From an uncultured Victivallis sp. (GTDB lineage: Bacteria > Verrucomicrobiota > Lentisphaeria > Victivallales > Victivallaceae), in contig CALXOE010000016.1 of the NCBI GenBank assembly GCA_944389935.1, positions 1 through 64,000 of the forward strand: a stretch of 64,000 nucleotides of DNA, in the 5' to 3' direction. Below, in pieces: positions 9,566-17,769 of this stretch. A program made the translations under genes and the position numbers. The notes below the pieces were generated by a model, which was not told the origin of the DNA, made no database searches, and saw only the letters and a program-made list of their open reading frames with translations. Within the stretch, counting starts at the first letter, position 1, and each line of letters starts with the position of its first letter.

Positions 9566-10675
9566 TCAGAATTCAATCAGTTCGTACGCCCGGGTTCCGA
9601 GTCCGATCTTCTGGGCATGTTCCAGCTGAATCTCCCAATTCGTGATCGGAGAGACATCCTTGAAGTGGTCGTGGTAATGGTCGCCATGATCGCCCAGGAG
9701 ACTCGAGGCAATCGGGGTCTGACGGTTCACCGCATCCGCGCACGCCTGATCGAGGGCGACGGGATCGAATGACGCAAACATACCGACATCCGGGACGATC
9801 GGAGCGTCGTTTTCCGGATGACAGTCGCAGAACGGCGAGACATCCATGACGATGCTGATGTGGAAATGCGGACGATTGTGGACAACCGCCATTGCATACT
9901 CCACCATTTTCTTGTCGACGAGCCCCTCTTTCTGCCCCCAGGAGGGTTGCACGGCGTCTTTCGGACAAACTCCGATGCAACGGCCGCAGCCGACGCACTT
10001 GTCATGATTGATCGTCGCCTTGCCGTTTGTGAACTCCGGCGCGTCATGAGCGCAGATCCGGGCACAGGCATGGCAACCGATGCAGAGATCGCGGTTGACC
10101 GTCGGCTTGCCGTCACAATGCTGTTCCATTTTTCCGGCTCTCGATCCACAGCCCATTCCCAGATTTTTCAGTGCGCCGCCGAAGCCGGTCATTTCGTGCC
10201 CCTTGAAGTGATTCAGGGAAATAATGATGTCGGCATCCATGATCGCACGCCCGATCTTCGCTTCGTGAACGTATTCGCCGTTCGGAACGGGAACGGAGAT
10301 GTCATCGGTTCCTTTCAGGCCGTCCCCGATGATGACATGGCATCCGACGGTATACGGTGTAAATCCATTTCGATACGCGGTTTCGATGTGCTCGAGCGCG
10401 TTTTTGCGGGAACCGACATACAAGGTGTTGCAGTCGGTCAGAAACGGCTTGCCCCCAAGTCGCAGAATCTCATCGACCACCGTCCGAGCAAAATTCGGAC
10501 GCAGAAACGAGAGATTGCCGGTCTCGCCGAAATGGATCTTGATCGCGGCAAAACGCCCCTTGAAATCAATTTGATCCATCCCCGCTTTCCGCATCAGCAG
10601 TTCGAGTTTGCCCTGCAGATTTCGCCCCTCCGGCTTTACACGCATATTGGTAAAATAAACTTTCGCCTTTTCCAT
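9566..10675 (-). CDS. DUF362 domain protein with two 4Fe-4S clusters
   Basis: A cytoplasmic iron-sulfur protein of 369 aa. A DUF362 domain covers residues 1 to about 180 and resumes after a ferredoxin insert. The insert has two classic cluster motifs, CIGCHACARIC and CVGCGRCIGVCP. Family members are often annotated as ferredoxin-like or uncharacterised Fe-S proteins; the reaction is unknown. The start at 10675 is chosen because GGAGGAG lies just upstream and MEKAKVYFTNMRVKP matches the family N terminus; an open frame runs 35 codons further upstream. It is a single-gene unit with its own promoter (10766-10794) and terminator (9489-9541). The neighbours (GH42 and ArsR) do not suggest a partner. 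Confidence 0.85.
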   Translation of the reverse strand: MEKAKVYFTNMRVKPEGRNLQGKLELLMRKAGMDQIDFKGRFAAIKIHFGETGNLSFLRPNFARTVVDEILRLGGKPFLTDCNTLYVGSRKNALEHIETAYRNGFTPYTVGCHVIIGDGLKGTDDISVPVPNGEYVHEAKIGRAIMDADIIISLNHFKGHEMTGFGGALKNLGMGCGSRAGKMEQHCDGKPTVNRDLCIGCHACARICAHDAPEFTNGKATINHDKCVGCGRCIGVCPKDAVQPSWGQKEGLVDKKMVEYAMAVVHNRPHFHISIVMDVSPFCDCHPENDAPIVPDVGMFASFDPVALDQACADAVNRQTPIASSLLGDHGDHYHDHFKDVSPITNWEIQLEHAQKIGLGTRAYELIEF

Positions 10676-11012
10676 GATTTCAGCTCCTCCGATAAAAAAA
10701 GTGAAGTCCTCCTCGCCGTAACGGAATATCACGGATGCCTGAAAACCAGGAAGACTCCATGATGAAAAATACATCAGCAAGCCTGTTTCGTCAAGTTCGC
10801 ATCTGATTCCGAAGCGGGAAATTGCAGCGTTTTTTCAGCAACAGGCGGCAGCTTTTGCCGATCCCGCAAATTTGGAATCGCCGGACCGAAAATCGAACTG
10901 TCTGAAAAGCGGTCAACAAAAACGCGGCTTCCGAGACGGCAGGACGGCGGGACGAGACCCGTTGCGGATGCAAAGCAGTGACCACAACGGAATCTTTCTC
11001 CCGCCGCCTCCA
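10676..11012. other. 337-bp gap with promoter, otherwise no gene
   Basis: This gap holds the promoter of the DUF362 gene and about 90 bases of its leader. From 10795 to the ArsR stop codon it has GC-rich imperfect inverted repeats but no ORF with a ribosome binding site or recognisable product. Confidence 0.5.
10766..10794 (-). promoter_or_regulatory. Promoter of the DUF362 gene
   Basis: Minus strand TTGACG (10794-10789), 17-bp spacer, TATTTT (10771-10766). The predicted transcription start is near 10759, giving a leader of about 85 bases. The same hexamer pair and spacing occurs before the PEGA lipoprotein gene. Confidence 0.6.
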
Positions 11013-11348
11013 TCACGCGCGTCGCTCCGGGGAACCGGATTCCCGCAACGAACGGTATTTGCCGCGCAGACAGTTCAGGATCGTGACCGCGTTGACCGCC
11101 GCGATCCGGTAGAAGATCTGCCGCCCCTCCCGGCGGCAGGCGACGATCCCGGCCAGGCGCATCTTGTTCAGATGCTGCGAAACCGCGCTCTGCGGTCCGG
11201 TGATCCCGGAGATGATCTCACTGACCGTAGACTCACCATGCAGATCGAGATATTCGAGAATCCGCAGCCGCAACGGGTGACCGATCAGCCGGATCACCTC
11301 CGCCATCGACTCCAGAAACTCCTCCGGAAGCCGTTCCGTCTCCGCCAT
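11013..11348 (-). CDS. ArsR-family repressor with two cysteines
   Basis: A 111-aa winged-helix repressor. ArsR topology is clear: HPLRLRILEYL (residues 24-34), recognition helix SAVSQHLNKMRLAGIV (about 54-69) and wing CRREGRQIFYRI (71-82). Only two Cys are present, Cys71 at the start of the wing and Cys93 in the last helix. The metal motif ELCVC is absent. It starts 20 bp after the stop of the four-domain sulfur protein, with ribosome binding site GGGGAGAG, so the two are one operon. By analogy with BigR/SqrR-type regulators that sense persulfide through two Cys, it may be a thiol-redox sensor of sulfur stress, but its Cys positions differ and this is inference. It probably binds the palindrome at 13799-13836. 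Confidence 0.85.
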   Translation of the reverse strand: MAETERLPEEFLESMAEVIRLIGHPLRLRILEYLDLHGESTVSEIISGITGPQSAVSQHLNKMRLAGIVACRREGRQIFYRIAAVNAVTILNCLRGKYRSLRESGSPERRA

Positions 11349-11367
11349 CACTCTCCCCTCCCCCGGT

Positions 11368-13776
11368 TCAGATGAAGAGCGTGCGGCCGCTCTCGCGCGC
11401 CATCTGCGCAAAACTCGCGACGCCGGCGACCTCATCGACTTCGATGAGCTCCTCGCGCGACAATCCCATCACGTCCATCGCCATCTCGCAGGCGACGAAC
11501 CGCACGCCGAGCGCCCTCGCCTGCCGGATGAGTTCCGGCAGCGAAGTAACGTTCCGACTTTTCATCACGTGTTTCATCATCGCCGTCCCGATTCCGGCCA
11601 TATTCATCTTCGAGAGCGCGAGCTTCCCGGCGCCGCGCGGCAGCATCCAGCCGAACAGCCAGGAAATCAGTCGCTTCGACACCCGCGGACCCGGATTTTT
11701 CCGCAGCACCGAGAGCCCCCAGAACGTGAAGAAAATCCCGACTTTCATCCCGGAAGCCGCCATGCCGCACGCGATGATGAACGCCGCCATCGCCTTGTCG
11801 AAGTCGTTGCTGAAAAGCACGATCGCCGCTCCATCCCCGGATACCGGTCCGGCGGGGAGCGCCGCAGACCGCGCACCGCCCCGGCGCAGAAGCGCCTCCA
11901 GATGCTCCTCTTTCCGTTCGAGCGAGAGCAGTTCGTGCCCTCCCGCCTTGAGCCACGCTTCGAGATCCGGCGCAAATGAGGTTGCGGCGAGCACATGCAG
12001 CGTTTCCCCGGGAGCGAGCTGCTCCATCTCGTTCTTGAGCCGCACAACCGGCCCGGGACACGCGAGCGTACGCACATCGAGCTCTCTTGCGGCCGGCTTG
12101 GAAGAGGCGGAAAGCGCGGCGGGAGCAGGTTTCTCCCGACGCGGCGCCGGGAGTCCCTGATGGGTGAATTTCCAGGTCAGATATCCGCCCGAAAGATTGC
12201 GCGCGCGGAACCCGTTCTGCTTGAGAATCCGTTCCGCAAGATAGCCGCGCAAGCCGACCTGACAGCTCACCACGAACTCCTGCGAACGGTCCAGCTCTCC
12301 GAGCCGCCCGCGCAGCTGTCCGAGCGGGATGTTGACCGCGCCCGGAATCGCACCGGCCTGATGCTCCGCGACTTCGCGCACATCGATGATCTGCGCTCCC
12401 TCGGGAATCGCGTCGGCATACGCGAGTTCCGACATGCCGTCAAGAACGTTCTGCGCGATCATGCCGAGGAAGTTGACCGGGTCTTTCGCCGAGTTGAACG
12501 GCGGCGCATACGCCAGCTCGAGCTCCGCAAGCTCCGGCGCGGTGCGGCCCGACTGCATGGCCGTCCCGATCACATCGATCCGTTTGTCCGCTCCTTTCGC
12601 CCCGACCGCCTGCGCGCCGAGAATCTTCCCGTCAAAGTCGAAGAGCAGTTTCATGTGCAACTGCGCCCCGCCCGGATAGTACGAGGCGTTCGAGGCCGGA
12701 TGCGTGTAAATCTTGTGATACTTGACCCCGAGCGACTTGAGCCGCGATTCGGTCAACCCCACCGCCGCCGCGGTCAAACTCCCGACCTTGATGACCGACG
12801 CGCCCCAGCTGCCGCGGTAGACGCGCTCTTTCCCGGCGATGTTGTCGGCGGCGATCCGCCCCTGTTTGTTGGCCGGGCCCGCGAGCGGGATCGCGGTTTT
12901 CCGCCCCGAAACGCGGTCGACGACCTCGACCACGTCACCCGCGGCGAAAATCTCCGGATCCGAGGTGCGCAGATGCTCGTCGACCACAATGTGTCCGCGG
13001 GCACCGAGCTCAAGTCCCGCCGCCGCGGCGAGCTCCGAATTCGGCCTCACGCCGACGCTCATCACGACGAGGTCCGCCGCGAGTTCCGTCCCGTCCTGGA
13101 ACTGCGCGACGAGCGACTCCCCGTCTTTCCGGAAACCGGTCAGTTCCGCGTTGAGCCGCACGTCGACACCGTCGGCCGCGAGCTCCGCGCCGAGCAGCCA
13201 CGCCATTTCCCGGTCGATCGACGGCAGCACGTGACCGGAGTGCTGAACGATCGTCACCTCGAGTCCCCGCTTCCGCAGATTCTCCGCCGTCTCCAGCCCG
13301 ATGAAGCCGCCGCCGACCACGAGCGCCCGGTGCGCCCCCTCTTTCACGAGCTCCCCGAGCGCATCCATATCCGGAATCGTCCAGAGTGAATGAATGCGCG
13401 GATCGTCCGATCCCGGCAGCTCCGGCGCAGCCGGACGCGAGCCGGTCGCCAGCAGCAGCTTGTCATAGCTCTCCTCATATTCCGAGCCGTCCGCCCGGCG
13501 AACGCGCACGACCTTGCGCGCACGGTCGATCGCGACCGCCTCGTTCCGTGCACGCACATCGACGTTGAACCACGCCCGAAACTTCTTCTCCGGCATCACA
13601 AAGAGCGAATCCCGCTCCGGAATCACGCCGCCCAGATGGTACGGCAATCCGCAGTTCGCATATGAGAGATACTCCCCCCTCTCCAGCAATACGATCTCCA
13701 TGAACTCGTCCAGCCGCCGCAACCGCGCCGCCGCACTCGCTCCCGCCGCCACTCCACCGATGATAACCGTCTTCAT
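11368..13776 (-). CDS. CoA-disulfide reductase / rhodanese / TusA / DsrE fusion
   Basis: An 802-aa cytoplasmic flavoprotein of sulfane-sulfur metabolism with four domains in order. Residues 1-450 form a CoA-disulfide reductase-type FAD/NAD(P)H oxidoreductase (VIIGGVAAGASAAARLR nucleotide site; active Cys42 in SYANCGLPYH; second Rossmann site ALVVGGGFIGLE at 151-162). Residues about 455-545 are a rhodanese with Cys505 in VSCQVGLRG. Residues about 565-632 are a TusA domain with Cys573 in LACPGPVVRL. Residues about 648-802 are a DsrE/F-like domain with Cys670 in AFIIACGMAASG. Each domain keeps its sulfur-carrying Cys, so persulfide could pass along the chain. The likely role is polysulfide or CoA-persulfide reduction, or sulfur relay. 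The ribosome binding site is GGAGGA. It is co-transcribed with the ArsR gene. Confidence 0.9.
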   Translation of the reverse strand: MKTVIIGGVAAGASAAARLRRLDEFMEIVLLERGEYLSYANCGLPYHLGGVIPERDSLFVMPEKKFRAWFNVDVRARNEAVAIDRARKVVRVRRADGSEYEESYDKLLLATGSRPAAPELPGSDDPRIHSLWTIPDMDALGELVKEGAHRALVVGGGFIGLETAENLRKRGLEVTIVQHSGHVLPSIDREMAWLLGAELAADGVDVRLNAELTGFRKDGESLVAQFQDGTELAADLVVMSVGVRPNSELAAAAGLELGARGHIVVDEHLRTSDPEIFAAGDVVEVVDRVSGRKTAIPLAGPANKQGRIAADNIAGKERVYRGSWGASVIKVGSLTAAAVGLTESRLKSLGVKYHKIYTHPASNASYYPGGAQLHMKLLFDFDGKILGAQAVGAKGADKRIDVIGTAMQSGRTAPELAELELAYAPPFNSAKDPVNFLGMIAQNVLDGMSELAYADAIPEGAQIIDVREVAEHQAGAIPGAVNIPLGQLRGRLGELDRSQEFVVSCQVGLRGYLAERILKQNGFRARNLSGGYLTWKFTHQGLPAPRREKPAPAALSASSKPAARELDVRTLACPGPVVRLKNEMEQLAPGETLHVLAATSFAPDLEAWLKAGGHELLSLERKEEHLEALLRRGGARSAALPAGPVSGDGAAIVLFSNDFDKAMAAFIIACGMAASGMKVGIFFTFWGLSVLRKNPGPRVSKRLISWLFGWMLPRGAGKLALSKMNMAGIGTAMMKHVMKSRNVTSLPELIRQARALGVRFVACEMAMDVMGLSREELIEVDEVAGVASFAQMARESGRTLFI

Positions 13777-13798
13777 GAATCGTCCTCCGGTTGATTTT

Positions 13799-13836
13799 TA
13801 TATTGATATATTATAATATCATAATATTTCAATATA
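13799..13836 (-). promoter_or_regulatory. 38-bp AT-rich palindrome, probable ArsR operator/promoter
   Basis: Pairing outward from the centre at 13817/13818 gives 17 matches in 19 pairs (mismatches only at 13807/13828 and 13815/13820). It lies 23 bp upstream of the sulfur-operon start. On the minus strand TTGATA (13840-13835) and TATAAT (13815-13810) overlap it with a long 19-bp spacer. An ArsR dimer bound here would block the promoter. The site is seen; the binding is inferred. Confidence 0.75.
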
Positions 13837-13901
13837 TCAAGCCGCATTTCCGAAAATTCCGGAAATAATCACGTTGGCAGGCAGCGTTCCGGGGAAGCGG
13901 G

Positions 13902-15437
13902 TCAGGCAGTTGCCCCGGTCAGGGAATGCGCATAGTCCGAGAGCGAATTGTCGCGAGCTCCCATGATGACGATCACATCCCCGGCCTCGGGTTTCAGCGT
14001 CAGAAAGTCCGCCAGTGTTTCCCGGTCGGGAAAGACCATGAAGCGTTCGGGTGAACGGCTCCGGCTCTTCCAGTCGGCAGCGACCTCCTGCGCGGAGGGG
14101 GAAAAACTCGACGTTCCACCCGCATAAAACGGTTCCAGAAGAATGAACCGGTCGCGCCTCGTCAGAAATTCGTCAAGACGTTCAAACAGCTCGTTCCGCA
14201 TGAAGCCGAACGGCTTGTAGCCATGCGGCTGAAACACCGCGTAAATCCGCCCCGGGGCGATCTCGCGCATCGCATGCAGGCAGGAGAGAATCTTTTCCGG
14301 GTTGTGCGCGTAATCGTCGTAAACGGGGGTCCCTTTCGGCGTGACGCCCGCAAAGTCGTTCCGCCGCCAGACGCCGTCGAACCGTTCGAGCGACTCCATG
14401 CGCTCCTCGTCCGTACCGACGCCGAGCAGATCGAGCATCGCGTAGACCGCCAGTGCATTCAACGCCGTGTGGAATCCCGGCTGCGGCAACACAAGACGCT
14501 TTTCCCCGTTGAACTCCGCGAGAAACTCCGTGCTTGCAATGCGGAAATCCTCCGATCGCAGCCCGTAGATCGAAAGCGCGTTGTTCGCTCCATACAGATC
14601 ATCGACCGCACGATCGCCCGTGGGGGCGATTTCGGAACGGCGCCCGTGCGTGTAAATCGCTTCCGGACGCTCGACCTTGCGGTAGTCGGTGACCGCATAG
14701 CGGGAGTCCCGGCGCGGTTTCGCGTCGAACACCCGCACATCCAGACGCGGCGGAATTTTTTCCCGAACCGCCTCGTAGACGCCGCGTTCGAGCACCGCCC
14801 CGCGCCGCACACGCCCGAGGAATTCCGCAAACACCCGGGCGAGCTCTTCCCGGTCGTAGTGATCGGTTCCGATGTTCAGCACGAGCGCGTAATCGGGCGA
14901 ATAGTGCAGCAGGCTCTTGTCGCTCTCGTCGGCCTCAAAGACAAAATACTCCCGGCTGCCGGAACGGTAGTTGCCGGCGAAACGCCCGGAGTGGAAACGG
15001 TTCGAGAGCGCCCCGTTCAAACAGCACGGATCGAGCCCGAGATTCGTCAGCGCCTCGGCCAGATAGGCCGTGACCGTGCTCTTGCCGCAGCTGCCCGTGA
15101 CCGCGATCGTCGTGCCGAATCCGCTGGTCTCAAGCATATTTTCCAGCAGTTCGGAACGATGCAGCCGCGGAATCCCCTCCCCGGCTTTCAAGTCGGGGTT
15201 GTCCTCCTCGATCGCGGTGGAGTAGACCAGAGCATCGGGACGGCCCGCCGCGATGAAAGATCCGTCCTGCGGGAAAATCTCGATTTTCTGATTGCGCAAT
15301 GCGTCGATGATACGCGCGTTCTCGGGGCGGTCCGCGCCGCGGTCGCTGCCGGTCACGCGCATGCCGTGATCACGACACATGGCCGCGAGGCCGCTCATGC
15401 CGATACCGCCGATGCCGATAAAATGCAGATGATTCAT
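13902..15437 (-). CDS. murC: MurC-type Mur ligase (UDP-MurNAc--L-alanine ligase)
   Basis: A cytoplasmic peptidoglycan-precursor ligase of 511 aa. The N-terminal UDP-binding Rossmann region begins FIGIGGIGMSGLAAMC (residues 6-21), as in MurC and Mpl. The ATP loop is GSCGKST (115-121) instead of the usual GTHGKTT. EADESD (167-172) and the strand NIGTDHYD follow, matching MurC, and the C-terminal ligase domain has DDYAHNPEKI and FQPHGY. It is the last gene of the mraZ-rsmH-ftsL-ftsI cluster, its start overlapping the ftsI stop by 4 bp. Position and motifs favour MurC. Because the nucleotide loop is atypical, a MurC-like recycling ligase (Mpl type) remains possible. Confidence 0.8.
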   Translation of the reverse strand: MNHLHFIGIGGIGMSGLAAMCRDHGMRVTGSDRGADRPENARIIDALRNQKIEIFPQDGSFIAAGRPDALVYSTAIEEDNPDLKAGEGIPRLHRSELLENMLETSGFGTTIAVTGSCGKSTVTAYLAEALTNLGLDPCCLNGALSNRFHSGRFAGNYRSGSREYFVFEADESDKSLLHYSPDYALVLNIGTDHYDREELARVFAEFLGRVRRGAVLERGVYEAVREKIPPRLDVRVFDAKPRRDSRYAVTDYRKVERPEAIYTHGRRSEIAPTGDRAVDDLYGANNALSIYGLRSEDFRIASTEFLAEFNGEKRLVLPQPGFHTALNALAVYAMLDLLGVGTDEERMESLERFDGVWRRNDFAGVTPKGTPVYDDYAHNPEKILSCLHAMREIAPGRIYAVFQPHGYKPFGFMRNELFERLDEFLTRRDRFILLEPFYAGGTSSFSPSAQEVAADWKSRSRSPERFMVFPDRETLADFLTLKPEAGDVIVIMGARDNSLSDYAHSLTGATA

Positions 15438-17269
15438 GGATTGGTCCGGGTTCGATTGTTCTCCGGCAGCAGAGCCGGATCAGGCGGAATATTCATGTGG
15501 CGCAGCACCCGCTCCGCCACCCGTTTGAAAGTCGGCGCCGCCACCGTGGAGGCGTAATAGGCTCCGTGCGGCTCGTCGACCGTCACAAGCATCACAAAGG
15601 CCGGATTCCGCGCCGGCACAAAACCGACGAAGCTCGAAAAATATTTCCCCGACGCATAACCGCGCCCGGGAATGTATTTCCGGCTCGTCCCGGTCTTTCC
15701 GGCGACCTCATAGCCCGGCAGCGCCGCCCGTGCGGCGGTTCCGCCTTTCTTCGTCACGAGAGTCATCATGTCGATCAACTGCCGATGGCATTCCGGGTGT
15801 TCAAACAGCTGCACGGGAGGCTTGACCGGAATCTGCTCCACGACCCCGGTCGCCGGATCCTCGAGCCGGTCAACGAGACGCAGCTGCGGCAGCTTTCCGT
15901 TGTTCGCAAGCGCGCAATAGGCCCGCAGCATCTGCAGCGGGGAGACCCTCACGCCGTACCCGATCGGGAAGCGCGTGATCGAAAGTCCGTCCCACTTCGG
16001 AACGCGCGGCAGATAACCCGCCGTCTCTGTCCGGAACGGCAGATTGGTCTTCTGCCCGAAACCGAACATCCGCAGCGCCTCATACACTTTCTCCTCCCCG
16101 AGCAGCATCGCGATCTTGGCCGTGCCGATGTTGCTGGACTTCTGGATGACTCCGGCGACGGTCAGCTTGTCGTAGGGGTGCGAATCGCGCAGCGGTTTGC
16201 CGAGATAGATCCAGGTTCCCCTGTCGCAGTCGATCTCGGTTTCGGGCGTGACGTACCCCCAGTCGAGCGCCTTGCCGATCGTGAACGGCTTGATGATCGA
16301 ACCCGGTTCAATGCCGTCCTCGGCGATGCGCGGGCGCCCGGCCTCATTCGTGTAGGTCGAACGGTCGTTCGGGTCGAACGTCGGACGCTGCGCCATGGCG
16401 AGAACGTTTCCGGTCTTCGGATCGACAAGTGCGGCGTAAAGCGTTTTGGGTTTCCACTCCCGGAACGTGACGTCGAGTTCCTCCTCGAGGATCGACTGAA
16501 TCGGTTCGCTGATCGTGAGATAGATGTTGCGTCCGTCGCGCGCCTCCTGAGAGATGTGCGGGCCGTAGAGCAGCGGGCGGCCGCTGCGGTCGCGCTCGTA
16601 GGTTTCCCGGCCGAACTGAGCGGTCATCTGCTCGTCGAAAAACTTCTCGAGTCCGGTCTGCGCCACATCGTTGTCATCGACGATGTTCGTGAATCCGAGC
16701 ACATTTGAAAGCAGCGATCCTTTCGGATAGATCCGCTTGTACGAATCCTTGAAGAAGAGGCAGCGAAATTTGTTGACCCTGGCAAGCGCTTTCAACCGTG
16801 CGGCCTTTTCGAGAGAGACGTCGCGCGCGATCATCGCATACGTGTTCGGAACCGTCCGGAATCCGGAACCGTCCGGATTCGGGTCGTTTGCAGAAATCCG
16901 TTTCCGGCGGGTCGGCGCAAGTTTGCGGAAAAAATCCTCGTAGGAGGTCTCCGGAAACTCCCGCGCAAGCAGATAGGCGAGCCGGCGACGCGATCCGGAA
17001 TTCTTGATATGGGAGGGATCGGCCGTGATGTTGACACTCGGAATATTGCTGACCAGCAGATTCCCGTGCACATCGAAGATCTCGCCGCGCTTACCCGAAG
17101 TCACGCGCGTGGTCGTATAGGTGTCGCGCGCCTTGTCGAGGTAGTATTCATGAGCCACAATCTGGACAAAATAGAGCCGGACCGCCAGCGCCACCGCCAC
17201 CGGGATCAGCAAAATCGCAACGAGTCGGATCCGGAACCGGATTCTGTCATTTGTGCTCACCACACTCAC
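15434..17269 (-). CDS. ftsI: Division transpeptidase FtsI/PBP3
   Basis: A class B penicillin-binding protein (611 aa) that cross-links septal peptidoglycan. One N-terminal membrane anchor (about residues 15-35) is followed by the pedestal domain starting near KRGEIFDVHGNLL (60-72) and the transpeptidase domain. All three catalytic motifs are present: SIIK (Ser324-Lys327), SSN (378-380) and KTGT (525-528). There are no PASTA repeats. The gene starts 21 bp after ftsL and overlaps murC by 4 bp, so translation is probably coupled. The location in the dcw cluster supports FtsI over the elongation PBP2. Confidence 0.92.
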   Translation of the reverse strand: MSVVSTNDRIRFRIRLVAILLIPVAVALAVRLYFVQIVAHEYYLDKARDTYTTTRVTSGKRGEIFDVHGNLLVSNIPSVNITADPSHIKNSGSRRRLAYLLAREFPETSYEDFFRKLAPTRRKRISANDPNPDGSGFRTVPNTYAMIARDVSLEKAARLKALARVNKFRCLFFKDSYKRIYPKGSLLSNVLGFTNIVDDNDVAQTGLEKFFDEQMTAQFGRETYERDRSGRPLLYGPHISQEARDGRNIYLTISEPIQSILEEELDVTFREWKPKTLYAALVDPKTGNVLAMAQRPTFDPNDRSTYTNEAGRPRIAEDGIEPGSIIKPFTIGKALDWGYVTPETEIDCDRGTWIYLGKPLRDSHPYDKLTVAGVIQKSSNIGTAKIAMLLGEEKVYEALRMFGFGQKTNLPFRTETAGYLPRVPKWDGLSITRFPIGYGVRVSPLQMLRAYCALANNGKLPQLRLVDRLEDPATGVVEQIPVKPPVQLFEHPECHRQLIDMMTLVTKKGGTAARAALPGYEVAGKTGTSRKYIPGRGYASGKYFSSFVGFVPARNPAFVMLVTVDEPHGAYYASTVAAPTFKRVAERVLRHMNIPPDPALLPENNRTRTNP

Positions 17270-17289
17270 CGCTCAGAACCCTCTCCGGA

Positions 17290-17715
17290 TCAGTTGCGGC
17301 GACCCGCGTTCGACGGCCGCCGCGCCGAAGCGACCGATTCGAGCGGAACCATCTGCGCCTGCCGCGGCGAAAGCAGTGCCATGCGCCCGACCTGTCCGGG
17401 GGCAGGTTCGCGCAGTCCGAGCTTGAAATAAGCAATTCTGGCTCCGATGTACTCCCAGCTCGAAAGCTGTTCGCGCCGGATGCGGAGCTGCGCGATCTCG
17501 CGTTCGGTGCGTTTGATCTCCTGTTCCGTCTTGCGGATCGCGCGATCGGTCTCGGTGATCTTCTGATTCAGATAGATGGAAATGTTGCAGAATACGGCGA
17601 TCATGGCGAAAACCACAATGATTTTCAGCACAGCCGCAAGCCGGACACCGAGTGATGTTTTCGCTGTTTGCGCACTTCGTCGCTGCTGTTTGAGTTTTCC
17701 TGGTTGAATGTTCAT
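17290..17715 (-). CDS. ftsL: FtsL-like division protein
   Basis: A 141-aa bitopic membrane protein. A basic cytoplasmic N terminus (about 1-27) leads to one membrane segment (about 28-48, LAAVLKIIVVFAMIAVF). A heptad-rich coiled coil (about 50-85, NQKITETDRAIRKTEQE) follows. FtsL is recognised by this architecture and by its place between rsmH and ftsI rather than by sequence. It would join FtsB/FtsQ at the septum and activate FtsWI. The C-terminal 45 residues, rich in Pro, Arg and Ser, are longer than usual and have no clear role. Confidence 0.75.
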   Translation of the reverse strand: MNIQPGKLKQQRRSAQTAKTSLGVRLAAVLKIIVVFAMIAVFCNISIYLNQKITETDRAIRKTEQEIKRTEREIAQLRIRREQLSSWEYIGARIAYFKLGLREPAPGQVGRMALLSPRQAQMVPLESVASARRPSNAGRRN

Positions 17716-17769
17716 GGATCTTCCCCCGGCTTAGATCTTTCCTGCTATATGAATCCCTGTTTTTCTTCG

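Noticed and set aside
12774..13565. Several open frames on both strands within the sulfur-relay gene
   Set aside because: All are out-of-frame readings of a very GC-rich coding region and lack any domain or start signal.
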